Below, one piece after another: positions 8,874-17,684 of a stretch of DNA of 64,000 nucleotides (position 1 is its first letter; each line of letters starts with the position of its first letter). This stretch comes from an uncultured Lachnotalea sp. (lineage in GTDB: Bacteria; Bacillota; Clostridia; Lachnospirales; Lachnospiraceae). The notes beneath the pieces were generated by a model, which saw only the letters and a program-made list of their open reading frames with translations, was not told the DNA's origin and did not search any database. A program made the translations under genes and the position numbers. The DNA lies in contig CAMSZT010000006.1 of the NCBI GenBank assembly GCA_947066815.1, forward strand, positions 1 to 64,000, written 5' to 3'.

Positions 8874-9866
8874 ATGTTAAGAGCAATGGATTCAGCAGTC
8901 GCAGGACTGCGTGCGCATCAAAATAAACTGGACGTAATCGGTCATAACCTCGCCAACGTCAATACGGCGGGCTACAAGTCCCAGAGTTACCTGTTTAAGG
9001 AGGCCATGTACCAGACGTCTACGAACTCCACGGCGGGTTCCGGAAGTGCCAATGGTTCCGGTGGCGTCAACGCCGCCCAGTACGGCTACGGTACTATGAT
9101 GGGGTCCATCTGGGTGGATATGGGGGCCAGCACGCCGACCCAGATGGGAGGACTGACGGCAACTATCGATGGCGAGGGCTTTTTTATGACGATGGCGACG
9201 GCTGCCATTAATGGTGGAATAGCGAATGATACAACTGAGATTAAGAGCTCTGATTTTCAGTATACCCGTGTGGGCCAGTTCAAGATTGATAGTGACGGCT
9301 TTCTGGTAGACAGCAACAGCAATAATTTTGTCTACGGTTTCCGTACGACGAATAATGCTATCACCGGTGATCCGGCCAATAACGGTGCGATAGATTTCAG
9401 CGCTGATCTGCAGCCTATCCGTGTCTGTATGGAGGATGGTAAAATTGATCTTGATGCACCTTCCCAGGGAGCTGGCTCTATTGCCCTGGCAAAGAGTGTG
9501 AAGATTGACAGTGAAGGGAAGATCACGGTTGGTATTCAGGTAACGAATAACGGAGTGACTGAGATTAAAGAAGCGGTTATCGGTCAGGTAGCTATTGCTA
9601 CTTTCCAGAACCAGGAAGGTCTTACCAAGGCCGGCGGAAGCTACTATACGGCGTCCAACGGTGACAACTCCGGTATTGTTCTTGCAGATAAGCCGGGTAC
9701 GGCTGGTTCTTCCGGCCTCATCACCGGTTACGTGGAAGCTTCCAATGTGGACATGGCGAAGGAGTTCTCCGAGCTGATCACCACCCAGAGAGGCTTCCAG
9801 GCAAACACAAAGATGATCACGGTCAGTGACCAGATTCTGGAAGAGCTTGTAAATATGAAGCGTTAA
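8874..9866 (+). CDS. flgE: Flagellar hook protein FlgE
   Basis: FlgE forms the curved hook. The N-terminus carries the rod/hook signature (GHNLANVNTAGYK near residues 23-35) and the C-terminus the matching helix (SNVDMAKEFSELITTQRGFQ, then NTKMITVSDQILEEL), which together mark an axial protein. At 330 residues it is on the short side for a hook protein, with a reduced central domain. The central third looks more AT-rich than both ends, as is common for variable surface domains. Position after flg_new and before flbD is standard. Confidence 0.92.
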   Translation: MLRAMDSAVAGLRAHQNKLDVIGHNLANVNTAGYKSQSYLFKEAMYQTSTNSTAGSGSANGSGGVNAAQYGYGTMMGSIWVDMGASTPTQMGGLTATIDGEGFFMTMATAAINGGIANDTTEIKSSDFQYTRVGQFKIDSDGFLVDSNSNNFVYGFRTTNNAITGDPANNGAIDFSADLQPIRVCMEDGKIDLDAPSQGAGSIALAKSVKIDSEGKITVGIQVTNNGVTEIKEAVIGQVAIATFQNQEGLTKAGGSYYTASNGDNSGIVLADKPGTAGSSGLITGYVEASNVDMAKEFSELITTQRGFQANTKMITVSDQILEELVNMKR

Positions 9867-9960
9867 CAGCATGAACACTTAGATCCATGGCTTCCCCGTT
9901 TCCGGGTAAAAATTGTCCGGATATGGGGAAGTCCTATGGACATTTCGGGGAGAAAGGTGT

Positions 9961-10173
9961 ATGATTAAGGTTATTGGGTTAGACGGTACGACTTGGTATT
10001 TGAATTACTTTCAGATTTTATGTATCGAACAGATTCCTGAGACAAAGATCCTTCTTAACAACAAACAGTATTATCTGGTGAAGGATTCGGTGGAATCGAT
10101 CCAGGAACAGATTGTGGCATTTTTGAGAAGCTGTATGGTACCGGAGGAGAGAGAGCTTCTGCGGGAGCGGTAG
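9961..10173 (+). CDS. flbD: Flagellar protein FlbD (SwrD family)
   Basis: A 70-residue cytosolic protein of the FlbD/SwrD family, which in Bacillus boosts motor power and swarming through MotAB. The start MIKVIGLDGTTWYLN and the ETKILLNNKQYYLVKDSVE core are typical. The ATG at 9961 follows GGGGAGAAAGG; an in-frame ATG at 9913 would add an unrelated extension. It lies directly before motA, in keeping with a stator role. Confidence 0.88.
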   Translation: MIKVIGLDGTTWYLNYFQILCIEQIPETKILLNNKQYYLVKDSVESIQEQIVAFLRSCMVPEERELLRER

Positions 10174-10218
10174 GATAGGTTTAATTAAGAAGTGAGAAGT
10201 ACGGAGGTGGCTTAAAAC

Positions 10219-11052
10219 ATGGATCCTTCATGGATAATCGGACTTGTGCTGGCGGCTGTTTTGACTGTTATGGGTATCAGCGACCAGTTTACGAATATGG
10301 GGAAGTTGGGGAATTTTTTTGACGCTCCCAGTATCGTGATTGTTATCGGCGGGACCTTTGCGGCCCTGATCGCAAGCTATCCGCTGTCATCCCTGGCGGC
10401 GATCCCCAAGCATATCGGGATCCTTTTTAAGGGTGGAAAATACAATATCCCGAAGCTGGTGGACCAGCTGGTGGATATGGCCATGGTAGCCAGACAGAGC
10501 GGTCTTCTGGCGCTGGAGGAAAAGGCGGAGGAGATCAAGAATCCCTTTATGAAGCGGAGCATCCTTATGATCGTGGATGCCAGCGATCCGGATAAGGTGA
10601 GGGATGCTCTGGAAAAAGAAATGGAGACCATGATGCTCCGTCACGACCAGGCAGCCGGTTTCTATGAGAAGGGGTCCAGCTATGCGCCGGCCTTCGGTAT
10701 GATCGGTACGCTGATCGGCCTGATCAATATGTTAAAAGGCATGAATTTCGACGATGGGGGCGGCGCTTCTACCTTGGGTCAGGATATGTCCGTGGCCCTG
10801 ATCACCACTTTTTACGGCAGTGCCCTCGCCAATGTGTTCTTCCAGCCGATCGCGAAAAAGCTGAGGATCCGGCAGGATGAGGAGGAACTCTACTGTGCGA
10901 CCATCGTGGAGGGCGTGCTGGCCATTATGGCAGGGGAAAATCCCCAGGCCCTGAGAGAGCGGCTGTTGTCTGCGGTGAAGCAGAGCTCCAGAAAGAAGCT
11001 CCTGGCGAAAGCGGGCAATGCACCGGCGCCCTCTGAAGGAGGAAAGGAATGA
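10219..11052 (+). CDS. motA: Flagellar motor stator protein MotA
   Basis: MotA is the membrane stator subunit that drives FliG using an ion gradient. The 277-residue protein has four membrane helices (about residues 4-22, 32-55, 150-172 and 184-205), a large cytoplasmic loop, and the conserved FGMIGTLIGLINML and ALITTFYGSALAN segments. The 3' end overlaps motB by four bases (ATGA), so the pair is probably coupled. Whether it uses protons or sodium cannot be told safely from sequence alone. Confidence 0.94.
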   Translation: MDPSWIIGLVLAAVLTVMGISDQFTNMGKLGNFFDAPSIVIVIGGTFAALIASYPLSSLAAIPKHIGILFKGGKYNIPKLVDQLVDMAMVARQSGLLALEEKAEEIKNPFMKRSILMIVDASDPDKVRDALEKEMETMMLRHDQAAGFYEKGSSYAPAFGMIGTLIGLINMLKGMNFDDGGGASTLGQDMSVALITTFYGSALANVFFQPIAKKLRIRQDEEELYCATIVEGVLAIMAGENPQALRERLLSAVKQSSRKKLLAKAGNAPAPSEGGKE

Positions 11053-11978
11053 AAAAACGCGGAGGCGGCGAGGACTGCGGCAGCTGGATGGACACCTACG
11101 GCGACATGGTGACGCTGCTGTTATGCTTTTTCGTTATGCTGTATTCGATGTCTACTATAGATCAGGATAAACTGAAAATATTTATCCAAAGCATTTATCC
11201 CACGGCGTCCGAGGAATCCGTCGGCATTAACATGCCGGATGGCGAGGACGGGGTCAGCGGAGAGATAAAACTGGATCCGGAAGAAGTCATTCCGGAAGAA
11301 GTCGACGAAATCGAAGCCCTAGTCACTGACATCGAGCAGCTCTATGAGCAGCTGGTGGAGGCCCTCAACGAAAAGGGGGTCGAGGGTGTCACGGTTTCCG
11401 GCGGGGACGGTTACACCTATGTGGCTTTTCAGGATAAGACCTTTTTTGCACCAGACCGGTTTGAACTGACAGAACAGGGGCAGGAGGTATTGGGAGTGTT
11501 CTGCGATGTGATTGATCCCTTGTCGGATCAGATCAATCAGATCAATATCATGGCCCACACAGCCCAGGAGCGGCCGGATGCCCAGAATGAGGCCAGGGAG
11601 GACCGGGTGCTCTCTGCTCTGCGCGCAGCCGAGGTGACGATCTTTATCCAGGAGCGGGGCGTGATCGAGCCGGAGAAGCTGACGGACATCAGTTATGGGC
11701 AGTACAGGCCGGTGGCCTCCAATGACGACGCAGAAGGCAGGGCGAAGAACCGCCGGGTGGAGCTTCTTCTGGTCAACGAGGGGAGCGAGGTGCGCTCGCT
11801 CAATGAATATTACGAAGAATTTTCCAGCGGCGTTAACGAGGACAGGACTACGGTGACCACGGGGACGCCTACGGCGGCCTCACAGGGAGAGGAAGGCTTT
11901 GAACCGATCGAGGGGACCGCACCGCCGGAGGACGGCGCCAGCATGCAGGCCCCTGTGTCTGCTCCTGAAGGCGAGTAG
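11049..11978 (+). CDS. motB: Flagellar motor stator protein MotB
   Basis: MotB carries the ion-binding aspartate and anchors the stator to peptidoglycan. The single membrane helix contains DMVTLLLCFFVMLYSMS with the conserved Asp near its start. The periplasmic OmpA-like domain shows the closing signature SYGQYRPVASNDDAEGRAKN then RRVELLL. The C-terminal 50 residues are a low-complexity extension. At 309 residues it is slightly longer than many Firmicutes MotB proteins. fliL, often next, is absent; fliM follows. Confidence 0.94.
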   Translation: MKKRGGGEDCGSWMDTYGDMVTLLLCFFVMLYSMSTIDQDKLKIFIQSIYPTASEESVGINMPDGEDGVSGEIKLDPEEVIPEEVDEIEALVTDIEQLYEQLVEALNEKGVEGVTVSGGDGYTYVAFQDKTFFAPDRFELTEQGQEVLGVFCDVIDPLSDQINQINIMAHTAQERPDAQNEAREDRVLSALRAAEVTIFIQERGVIEPEKLTDISYGQYRPVASNDDAEGRAKNRRVELLLVNEGSEVRSLNEYYEEFSSGVNEDRTTVTTGTPTAASQGEEGFEPIEGTAPPEDGASMQAPVSAPEGE

Positions 11979-12015
11979 GGCTTTGCGGCAGAATTAAGAA
12001 AAAGGTGGCGAAACG

Positions 12016-13125
12016 ATGGCAGACGTATTATCTCAGGATCAGATAGATGCGCTTCTCAAGTCCATGGCGGGAGGAGGCGGAGACGCTCCGAAGGAAGAGG
12101 CTGAGGCCGAGGAAAAGAAGCCTGCGGCAGTGCAGCCGGCCGAGGAGAAAAAGCCCGCGGCAGCGCAGCCGGCTGACGGAAAAAAATATAATAAATATGA
12201 TTTCTACAGTCCGAGAAAGTTTACAAAAGAGCGGATGAAGATGCTCACCAGCTCTTTTGAGAACTATGCCAGGATCCTGACGTCTCAGGTCAATGGTATT
12301 TTCCGGGCCATGACGGATATCACGGTACTCGATGTCCAGGAGAAGCGTTATTATGAATATGTGAACGGCCTTCACGAAAATGACGACGTCACCCTGGTCG
12401 ATGTGGGGACGCCGGATGGGGTGAAGAATAACATCTCCATGTACATGTATGTGACTCCCGGACTGATCTTGACGCTGATCAGCCATATGCTGGGGGGCGG
12501 AGACCGGGTGGTCCGTGAGGAGAGCGATTACCGGTATTCTGATGTGGAGCGGGCCCTGTATCAGCGGATCGTGAAATATTTTATTTCCGCTCTGAAGGAC
12601 GGCTTTTCCAATTACATCAATCTGGATTTTGAACTGGCGAGGGTGGAGCCCAACCCCAGCATGCTGCAGGATGTGGGGCTTGACGAGGCGGTGGCGATCA
12701 TCCATCTGAACGTAGATGTGGCCGGCCAGTCCATGGAAAAGATCCGGATCTGTATGCCGGGGACCCTGCTGGAGCTGATCTTCTATATGATCGACAGCCG
12801 AAAGCACATTGCGAAGGGCTTTGCCTATCAGGATAACAAGGATATCATCCTGGAAAATATCCGTTATTCCCAGCTTCCCGTCACGGCAGAGCTTGCGAAG
12901 GTGCAGTTGAATCTGAACGATATCTACCGCCTGCAGGTTGGAGATATCATCGATCTCAACAAGCCGGAGAACAGCAGTGTCAGTCTTTATGTGGGGCGTC
13001 AGGCCTGGTTTACCGGGCGGATGGGCGTTTCCAAGAAGAACCTGGCGGTGCAGATCGAGGGAATGGTAGGACAATCCCAGGAGGAAGACGAGGCAGAGGA
13101 GCTTTTGCAGGCCCTTGCCGAATAA
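12016..13125 (+). CDS. fliM: Flagellar motor switch protein FliM
   Basis: FliM is the C-ring protein that binds CheY-P. The N-terminus has the CheY-binding peptide LSQDQIDALL (residues 5-14), followed by an unusual Lys/Pro/Ala/Glu-rich linker with two near repeats (AEEKKPAA), then the YDFYSPRKFTKERMKML start of the CheC-like middle domain and a C-terminal SpoA domain (residues about 285-360). Length 369 is slightly above typical because of the linker. It precedes cheY. Confidence 0.95.
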   Translation: MADVLSQDQIDALLKSMAGGGGDAPKEEAEAEEKKPAAVQPAEEKKPAAAQPADGKKYNKYDFYSPRKFTKERMKMLTSSFENYARILTSQVNGIFRAMTDITVLDVQEKRYYEYVNGLHENDDVTLVDVGTPDGVKNNISMYMYVTPGLILTLISHMLGGGDRVVREESDYRYSDVERALYQRIVKYFISALKDGFSNYINLDFELARVEPNPSMLQDVGLDEAVAIIHLNVDVAGQSMEKIRICMPGTLLELIFYMIDSRKHIAKGFAYQDNKDIILENIRYSQLPVTAELAKVQLNLNDIYRLQVGDIIDLNKPENSSVSLYVGRQAWFTGRMGVSKKNLAVQIEGMVGQSQEEDEAEELLQALAE

Positions 13126-13182
13126 ACGGAGCGCAATTAAATTTACATATATCTAAAAAATGAAGAAAAGGTGGAAACAGAT

Positions 13183-13542
13183 ATGGCAAAGATAATGATA
13201 GTGGATGATGCGGCCTTTATGCGGATGATGATCAAGAATACTCTGACAAAGAACGGCTTTTCCGATTTTGTAGAAGCCCAGGACGGGGCGGAGGCCGTGG
13301 AAAAATACGATGCGGAGAAACCGGATATGGTATTCATGGATATCACGATGCCCAATATGGATGGACTTCAGGCGCTTAAGAAGATCAAAGAGGGTAATCC
13401 GGATGCCAGGATCGTGATGTGCACTGCCATGGGACAGCAGAGTATGGTGGTGGAGGCTATCAAATACGGAGCGAAGGATTTTATCGTAAAGCCCTTCAAT
13501 GCAGAGCGTATCGTGGAAGCCGCCAATCAGATTTTAGGTTAG
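13183..13542 (+). CDS. cheY: Chemotaxis response regulator CheY
   Basis: A 119-residue single-domain receiver. The acidic pocket (D8, D9), the phospho-acceptor D53 within FMDITMPNMDG, the switch Thr/Ser (TAMG) and the invariant Lys (K103 in FIVKPF) are all present. It would carry phosphoryl groups from CheA (not encoded here) to FliM/FliY. ATG 13183 is preferred over the in-frame GTG 13171. It lies between fliM and a displaced flgC. Confidence 0.96.
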   Translation: MAKIMIVDDAAFMRMMIKNTLTKNGFSDFVEAQDGAEAVEKYDAEKPDMVFMDITMPNMDGLQALKKIKEGNPDARIVMCTAMGQQSMVVEAIKYGAKDFIVKPFNAERIVEAANQILG

Positions 13543-13563
13543 GACAGACAGGAGGGATCGTAA

Positions 13564-14013
13564 GTGGCTTTTTTAAGCTCATTTGATATCTGTGCCTCCG
13601 GCATGAGCGCCCAGAGGGTGCGCATGGATGTGGCGGCCGAGAACATTGCAAATATGAATGCGACCCGTACTGAGTCAGGCGGGACTTACCGCAGGAAAGA
13701 GGTCGTGCTGGAAAGCTATGGAGGCAGCTCTTTCCAGTCCATCCTCCGTGAAGTCTCTAAAGGAGAAGGATATGTGAGCCGCCGGACAGGTGTCCGGGTT
13801 GCCGAGATCATCGAGGATGACACAGAGCTTACCAAGGTCTATAATCCGGACCATCCGGATGCAGACGAGAATGGATATGTAAACCTGCCCAATGTGGATG
13901 CGCTCAAGGAGACGGTGGACAGTATGTCGGCCACCCGTTCTTATGAAGCAAATGTAACGGCGCTGAATGCGATCAAGCTGATGGCCCAGAAAGCTTTGGA
14001 GATAGGAAAGTAA
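13564..14013 (+). CDS. flgC: Flagellar proximal rod protein FlgC (displaced)
   Basis: FlgC is a proximal rod protein. The 149-residue product has the FlgC N-terminus (FDICASGMSAQRVRMDVAAE, NIANMNATRT) and the C-terminal VNLPNVDALKETVDSM with RSYEANVTALNAIK, which separates it from FlgB and FlgF/G. Start is GTG 13564 after AGGAGGG. In most Firmicutes flgC lies directly between flgB and fliE; here it sits between cheY and fliY, about 13 kb away, suggesting a rearrangement of the operon. Confidence 0.94.
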   Translation: MAFLSSFDICASGMSAQRVRMDVAAENIANMNATRTESGGTYRRKEVVLESYGGSSFQSILREVSKGEGYVSRRTGVRVAEIIEDDTELTKVYNPDHPDADENGYVNLPNVDALKETVDSMSATRSYEANVTALNAIKLMAQKALEIGK

Positions 14014-14045
14014 GTTGGATACTATACAACAAAGGAGATTAGAAA

Positions 14046-15515
14046 ATGGGCGCTAACAGCTTTAACGCAATGGAATTGGACGCCATAGGCGAGATCATGA
14101 ATATCAGCCTTGGCGCTTCGGCCACGGCGGTTTCAACCCTGCTGGGCACAAAGGTAAATATAACCACGCCGGTGGCTCAGGTACTCTCCAGTGACGAGTT
14201 TTCTTTTAAACGCATGGAACCGGCCGTAGGGGTCAATATCTCCTATGTAAAAGGGCTGGAGGGCAACAACGTTATGATCTTCCGCCGCAATGACGTGCGC
14301 GTCATTGTCGGCATTTTGATGGGAGCGGAAATACCGGAAGAAGAATTCGTCATGGACGACGAGATCAACGTAAGCGCGGTCTGCGAAGTGATGAATCAGA
14401 TGATGGGATCCTCCGCCACGGCCCTTTCCGAGTTTTTGGGGTATACGGTAGATATTTCGACCCCGAAGTCTTTCGAGATCACAGATGATCTGGCATTTAA
14501 AGAGCGCTATTTCCCCTCGGGGACAGAGCAGGTCCTGGTCCGTTTTACTCTGGAGATCGGGGATGTCTTAAAAAGTGAGTTCATGAATATCATGAGCATC
14601 GATCTGATCAAGCGTCTTCTGGCGCCCTTTGCGGATACTCTTGGTTCTGCGGATGATGCGGCGGTCCAGCCGGTGGCGGAGCCGGAGAGTTCTCTGATCC
14701 GGACCAACGCTGCGGCTGAGGAGGAGAGCCAGTCGGCCTCAAAGACGCCGGACGGCGTGCTCTCCCAGGAGGAGATCCAGGCCATGCTGGCCGGGGGCCA
14801 GGCGGAAGAACCGGCAGCCTCCGAGCCGGGAGGAGATGCGTCGCTCTCCCAGGAGGAGATCCAGGCCATGCTGGCCGGAGCGCAGCCTGAGCCGGCGGCC
14901 CCCGAGTCGGGGGGAGACGCCATGCTCTCCCAGGAGGAGATCCAGGCTATGCTGGCCGGAGGACAGCCTGAGACGGCGCCTCAGCCGGGACCGGTGCCCG
15001 TGCAGCAGCCGGCATCAGCGCCGGTGCCCATGCAGCAGCCGGTCTATCAGCAGGCTCCCGCGGCCATGGATCCGATGATGATGCAGCTGATGACACAGAT
15101 GCAGCAGTCGCAGATGCAGATGATGGAGATGATGAACCAGATGCAGAAGGAGAGGACAGAGAAGCCTGAGCCGGCGGAGAAGACGAGGCCGAATACGGTG
15201 GTCCATCCGGTCAATTCCCCGAAATTCGCCGAGGATACGGGCGACGGCGTGGAAGAGGCTGCAAACAAAGAGCTTCTGATGAAGGTTCCCCTGGAGATCT
15301 CGGTGGAGATCGGGCGTACCAGGAAATTAGTGAAGGATATTCTGGAATTTACCCAGGGCTCGCTGGTCGTGCTGGATAAGATGGCCGGAGAGCGGGCGGA
15401 TGTGTTTGTCAACGGTGAATGCATCGCCAGAGGCGATATCGTGGTCGTGGAAGACAATTTCGGCATCCGCATCACGGAGATCGTCAGCCGGAATTTTACC
15501 CCGGAGGCTTTATGA
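14046..15515 (+). CDS. fliY: Switch/phosphatase protein FliY (FliN-type) with three internal CheY-binding-like repeats
   Basis: FliY joins a CheC-like CheY-P phosphatase to a FliN SpoA domain in the C-ring. Both phosphatase centres are intact: D12-E16-N19 and S110-E114-N117. The C-terminal SpoA domain covers about residues 410-489. The 489-residue length exceeds usual FliY (about 380). The extra length is a linker holding three copies of LSQEEIQAML (starting near residues 239, 267 and 294), each followed by a Gly/Pro/Glu spacer, then a Met/Gln-rich stretch. These peptides closely resemble LSQDQIDALL at the N-terminus of FliM here. The usual N-terminal copy is missing from FliY. Confidence 0.93.
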   Translation: MGANSFNAMELDAIGEIMNISLGASATAVSTLLGTKVNITTPVAQVLSSDEFSFKRMEPAVGVNISYVKGLEGNNVMIFRRNDVRVIVGILMGAEIPEEEFVMDDEINVSAVCEVMNQMMGSSATALSEFLGYTVDISTPKSFEITDDLAFKERYFPSGTEQVLVRFTLEIGDVLKSEFMNIMSIDLIKRLLAPFADTLGSADDAAVQPVAEPESSLIRTNAAAEEESQSASKTPDGVLSQEEIQAMLAGGQAEEPAASEPGGDASLSQEEIQAMLAGAQPEPAAPESGGDAMLSQEEIQAMLAGGQPETAPQPGPVPVQQPASAPVPMQQPVYQQAPAAMDPMMMQLMTQMQQSQMQMMEMMNQMQKERTEKPEPAEKTRPNTVVHPVNSPKFAEDTGDGVEEAANKELLMKVPLEISVEIGRTRKLVKDILEFTQGSLVVLDKMAGERADVFVNGECIARGDIVVVEDNFGIRITEIVSRNFTPEAL

Positions 15516-15931
15516 TGGATCAAATGGTACTGCTGGCGGCAGTGGGGGGGGATCTGTTATCCCTGGTCAGCGCATTCCTGATGTTTGTCTGCGTCCTCGC
15601 GCTGGCATACTGGTTCAGCCGTTTTCTCGGAAAGCGGATGAAGTTTGCAAATTCGTCGGGAAGCCGGTATATGAAGGTGATTGAGCAGCTCTCCTTTCGG
15701 AGCGGCTCTTTCGGGAAAGGGACCGGCGAACAGCTTATTTTGCTTAAGATCAAAGAGGAAACCTATCTGATCGGCGTAAGCGCCGCAGGTTTCCAGCTCC
15801 TGGAACATCTGGAGGGCGAATTTACGGAAGCGACTCCCGCGGAAAAAATAGCGGGGGCGCCGGCTTTCACCGACGTGTTCCGGAAATATACGGCGTCGCT
15901 TAGAAAGGAGAAAGGGAAAAAAGATGAGTGA
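15512..15931 (+). CDS. fliO: Flagellar export protein FliO/FliZ
   Basis: FliO is a small membrane protein that helps assemble the FliP5 pore. The 139-residue product has one N-terminal membrane helix (about residues 12-34), then a basic stretch and a cytoplasmic domain beginning YMKVIEQLSF, similar to FliO. Two adjacent ATGs (15512, 15515) overlap the fliY stop; GGAGG at 15503-15507 fits the second slightly better. Identity rests on position before fliP and topology, since FliO is poorly conserved. Confidence 0.82.
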   Translation: MMDQMVLLAAVGGDLLSLVSAFLMFVCVLALAYWFSRFLGKRMKFANSSGSRYMKVIEQLSFRSGSFGKGTGEQLILLKIKEETYLIGVSAAGFQLLEHLEGEFTEATPAEKIAGAPAFTDVFRKYTASLRKEKGKKDE

Positions 15932-16583
15932 GCTTTTAGGTGGTCTGAACGGCGGCAATGTGCCGACCCTGGACGTAATTCTCCTGCTTACCCTGGTCGC
16001 CCTTCTGCCTTCTCTCGTGATCATGATGACCTCTTTCGTCAGAACGGTCATCATTCTGTCCTTTACCAGGAATGCCATGGGCGTACAGCAGAATCCGCCC
16101 AGCATGGTGCTGGTTGGGATATCTCTGTTTCTGACTCTCTATATCATGAGGCCGGTACTCAGCCAGATCAACACGGAGGCGTACCAGCCTTACACCAGAG
16201 GGGAGATCTCCCAGCAGGAGATGCTGGACCGGATGGAACCTCCCATCAAGGAATTTATGCTTCATAATACCTATAAGGATACGCTGGATCTGTTTGTGGA
16301 TCTGGCCGGGATTGAGGAGGAGGAGGATATCCGGGACTATCCCCTGACGGTTATCACGCCGGCTTTCATGACCAGCGAGCTGAAGCGGGGCTTTACGGCA
16401 GGCTTCCTGATCTATCTTCCCTTTCTGATGATCGATATCGTAGTGGCGACGACCCTGATGTCCATGGGTATGATGATGCTGCCTCCGACCATGATCTCTA
16501 TGCCCTTTAAGCTTTTGCTTTTTGTATCGGTGGACGGCTGGCAGCTTCTTTTCTCCAATATCGTGACCAGCTTCAACATGTGA
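15924..16583 (+). CDS. fliP: Flagellar export gate protein FliP
   Basis: FliP forms the core pore of the export gate with FliQ and FliR. The 219-residue protein has the signature first helices (LLPSLVIMMTSFVRTVIILS), the QNPPSMVLVGISLFLT loop, and the C-terminal FLIYLPFLMIDIVVATTLMS and MGMMMLPP motifs. It begins close to the mature region, with no separate signal peptide. It overlaps fliO by 8 bases. Confidence 0.96.
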   Translation: MSELLGGLNGGNVPTLDVILLLTLVALLPSLVIMMTSFVRTVIILSFTRNAMGVQQNPPSMVLVGISLFLTLYIMRPVLSQINTEAYQPYTRGEISQQEMLDRMEPPIKEFMLHNTYKDTLDLFVDLAGIEEEEDIRDYPLTVITPAFMTSELKRGFTAGFLIYLPFLMIDIVVATTLMSMGMMMLPPTMISMPFKLLLFVSVDGWQLLFSNIVTSFNM

Positions 16584-16623
16584 CCGGCGGACAGATGAGC
16601 CGGGGAAAGAAAGGAGGAAGAAT

Positions 16624-16887
16624 ATGGCAGAGGCAGAAGTGCTTGACGTGATGTATCAGATGTTCCAGACGGTCCTTAAGCTGGCGCTTCCTCTTTTGTT
16701 GGTCAGCATGATCATCGGGATCGTCATTGCCATCTTCCAGGCGGCGACCCAGATCAATGAACAGACGATGACCTTTGTGCCGAAGCTTCTGGCGATCATC
16801 GCGATGCTGGGGCTTTTGGGGAGCAGCATGCTTAAGACACTGCAGGATTTTCTGCAGATGATGATCGGGCTGATCGCCGGAGGTTGA
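16624..16887 (+). CDS. fliQ: Flagellar export gate protein FliQ
   Basis: An 87-residue protein with two membrane helices, the usual size of FliQ. The motif PLLLVSMIIGIVIAIFQAAT with QINEQTMTFVPKL in the loop is characteristic. AAAGGAGGAAG precedes ATG 16624. It lies between fliP and fliR. Confidence 0.96.
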   Translation: MAEAEVLDVMYQMFQTVLKLALPLLLVSMIIGIVIAIFQAATQINEQTMTFVPKLLAIIAMLGLLGSSMLKTLQDFLQMMIGLIAGG

Positions 16888-16894
16888 CCGGAGA

Positions 16895-17653
16895 ATGCTG
16901 ATTTTATTTTCTTTGATCGCAATGCGCATGAGCGGAATGATCCTGTTCAACCCCGTTTTCGGGAGCAGCACCATTCCCGGCAGGGCGAAGGGTGCCCTGA
17001 TCATGACGTTTTCGATGATGTTATATATGTGGACCGGAGGGACACTGCAGCGGGAGCCGGGTTCTCTTCTTGAGTTCGGCGTCATGCTGGTGACAGAGCT
17101 CCTCATGGGTTTCGTCCTGGGCTTTGCGGTGACTCTGGCGGTTTTTGCGATCCGCTACGCCGCCGCCATCATTGACTTTACCATGGGCCTCAGCATGGCC
17201 CAGGTGTACGATCCGGAGACGAGGAACCAGATCACGGTCAGTTCAGAAATGCTCTATGTGTTTCTGATGCTTTTGTTTTTTGCGGTAAACGGGCATCTCA
17301 GGCTGGTGTCCATCTTTTTCGGTTCCGCGAGTATGGTGCCCTTCGGGCAGGCCTCCTTCGGGGCGCCTCTCTATACGGCCGTCCTGGATATCTTCCGGGA
17401 ATCCATTACCCTGGGTGTCCAGCTTGCTTTCCCGATCATTGCCATGGAATTGGTCACAGAAGCGGCAGTGGGGATCATGATGCGCATGATCCCGCAGATC
17501 AATGTGTTTTCCATCAATTTCCAGATCAAGATCATTGTGGGAATGCTGATGCTTCTGCTCCTTTTCAGTCCCATCGCGGATAAGATGGGAGGGCTTTTGA
17601 CCGGGATGTTTGAAAATCTCAGAATGCTGCTCGGGCTCATGGGCGGCGCCTGA
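16895..17653 (+). CDS. fliR: Flagellar export gate protein FliR
   Basis: FliR is the third export-gate core protein. The 252-residue product has about six membrane helices and the conserved RMSGMILFNPVFGSSTIP start and MGLSMAQVYDPETRNQ loop. Translation probably starts at ATG 16895, seven bases after the fliQ stop, making the N-terminus a little shorter than in some homologues. Confidence 0.94.
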   Translation: MLILFSLIAMRMSGMILFNPVFGSSTIPGRAKGALIMTFSMMLYMWTGGTLQREPGSLLEFGVMLVTELLMGFVLGFAVTLAVFAIRYAAAIIDFTMGLSMAQVYDPETRNQITVSSEMLYVFLMLLFFAVNGHLRLVSIFFGSASMVPFGQASFGAPLYTAVLDIFRESITLGVQLAFPIIAMELVTEAAVGIMMRMIPQINVFSINFQIKIIVGMLMLLLLFSPIADKMGGLLTGMFENLRMLLGLMGGA

Positions 17654-17684
17654 CACGTCAAAGCGGGAAAGGATGTGGTGAGCG

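Noticed and set aside
9230-9640. AT-richer centre of flgE as a transferred segment
   Set aside because: Variable central domains of axial proteins often differ in composition; the protein is continuous and conserved at both ends.
14760-14960. Regular repeats that could suggest a CRISPR-like or tandem array
   Set aside because: They are in-frame coding repeats within fliY, with spacers of similar composition and no palindromic unit.
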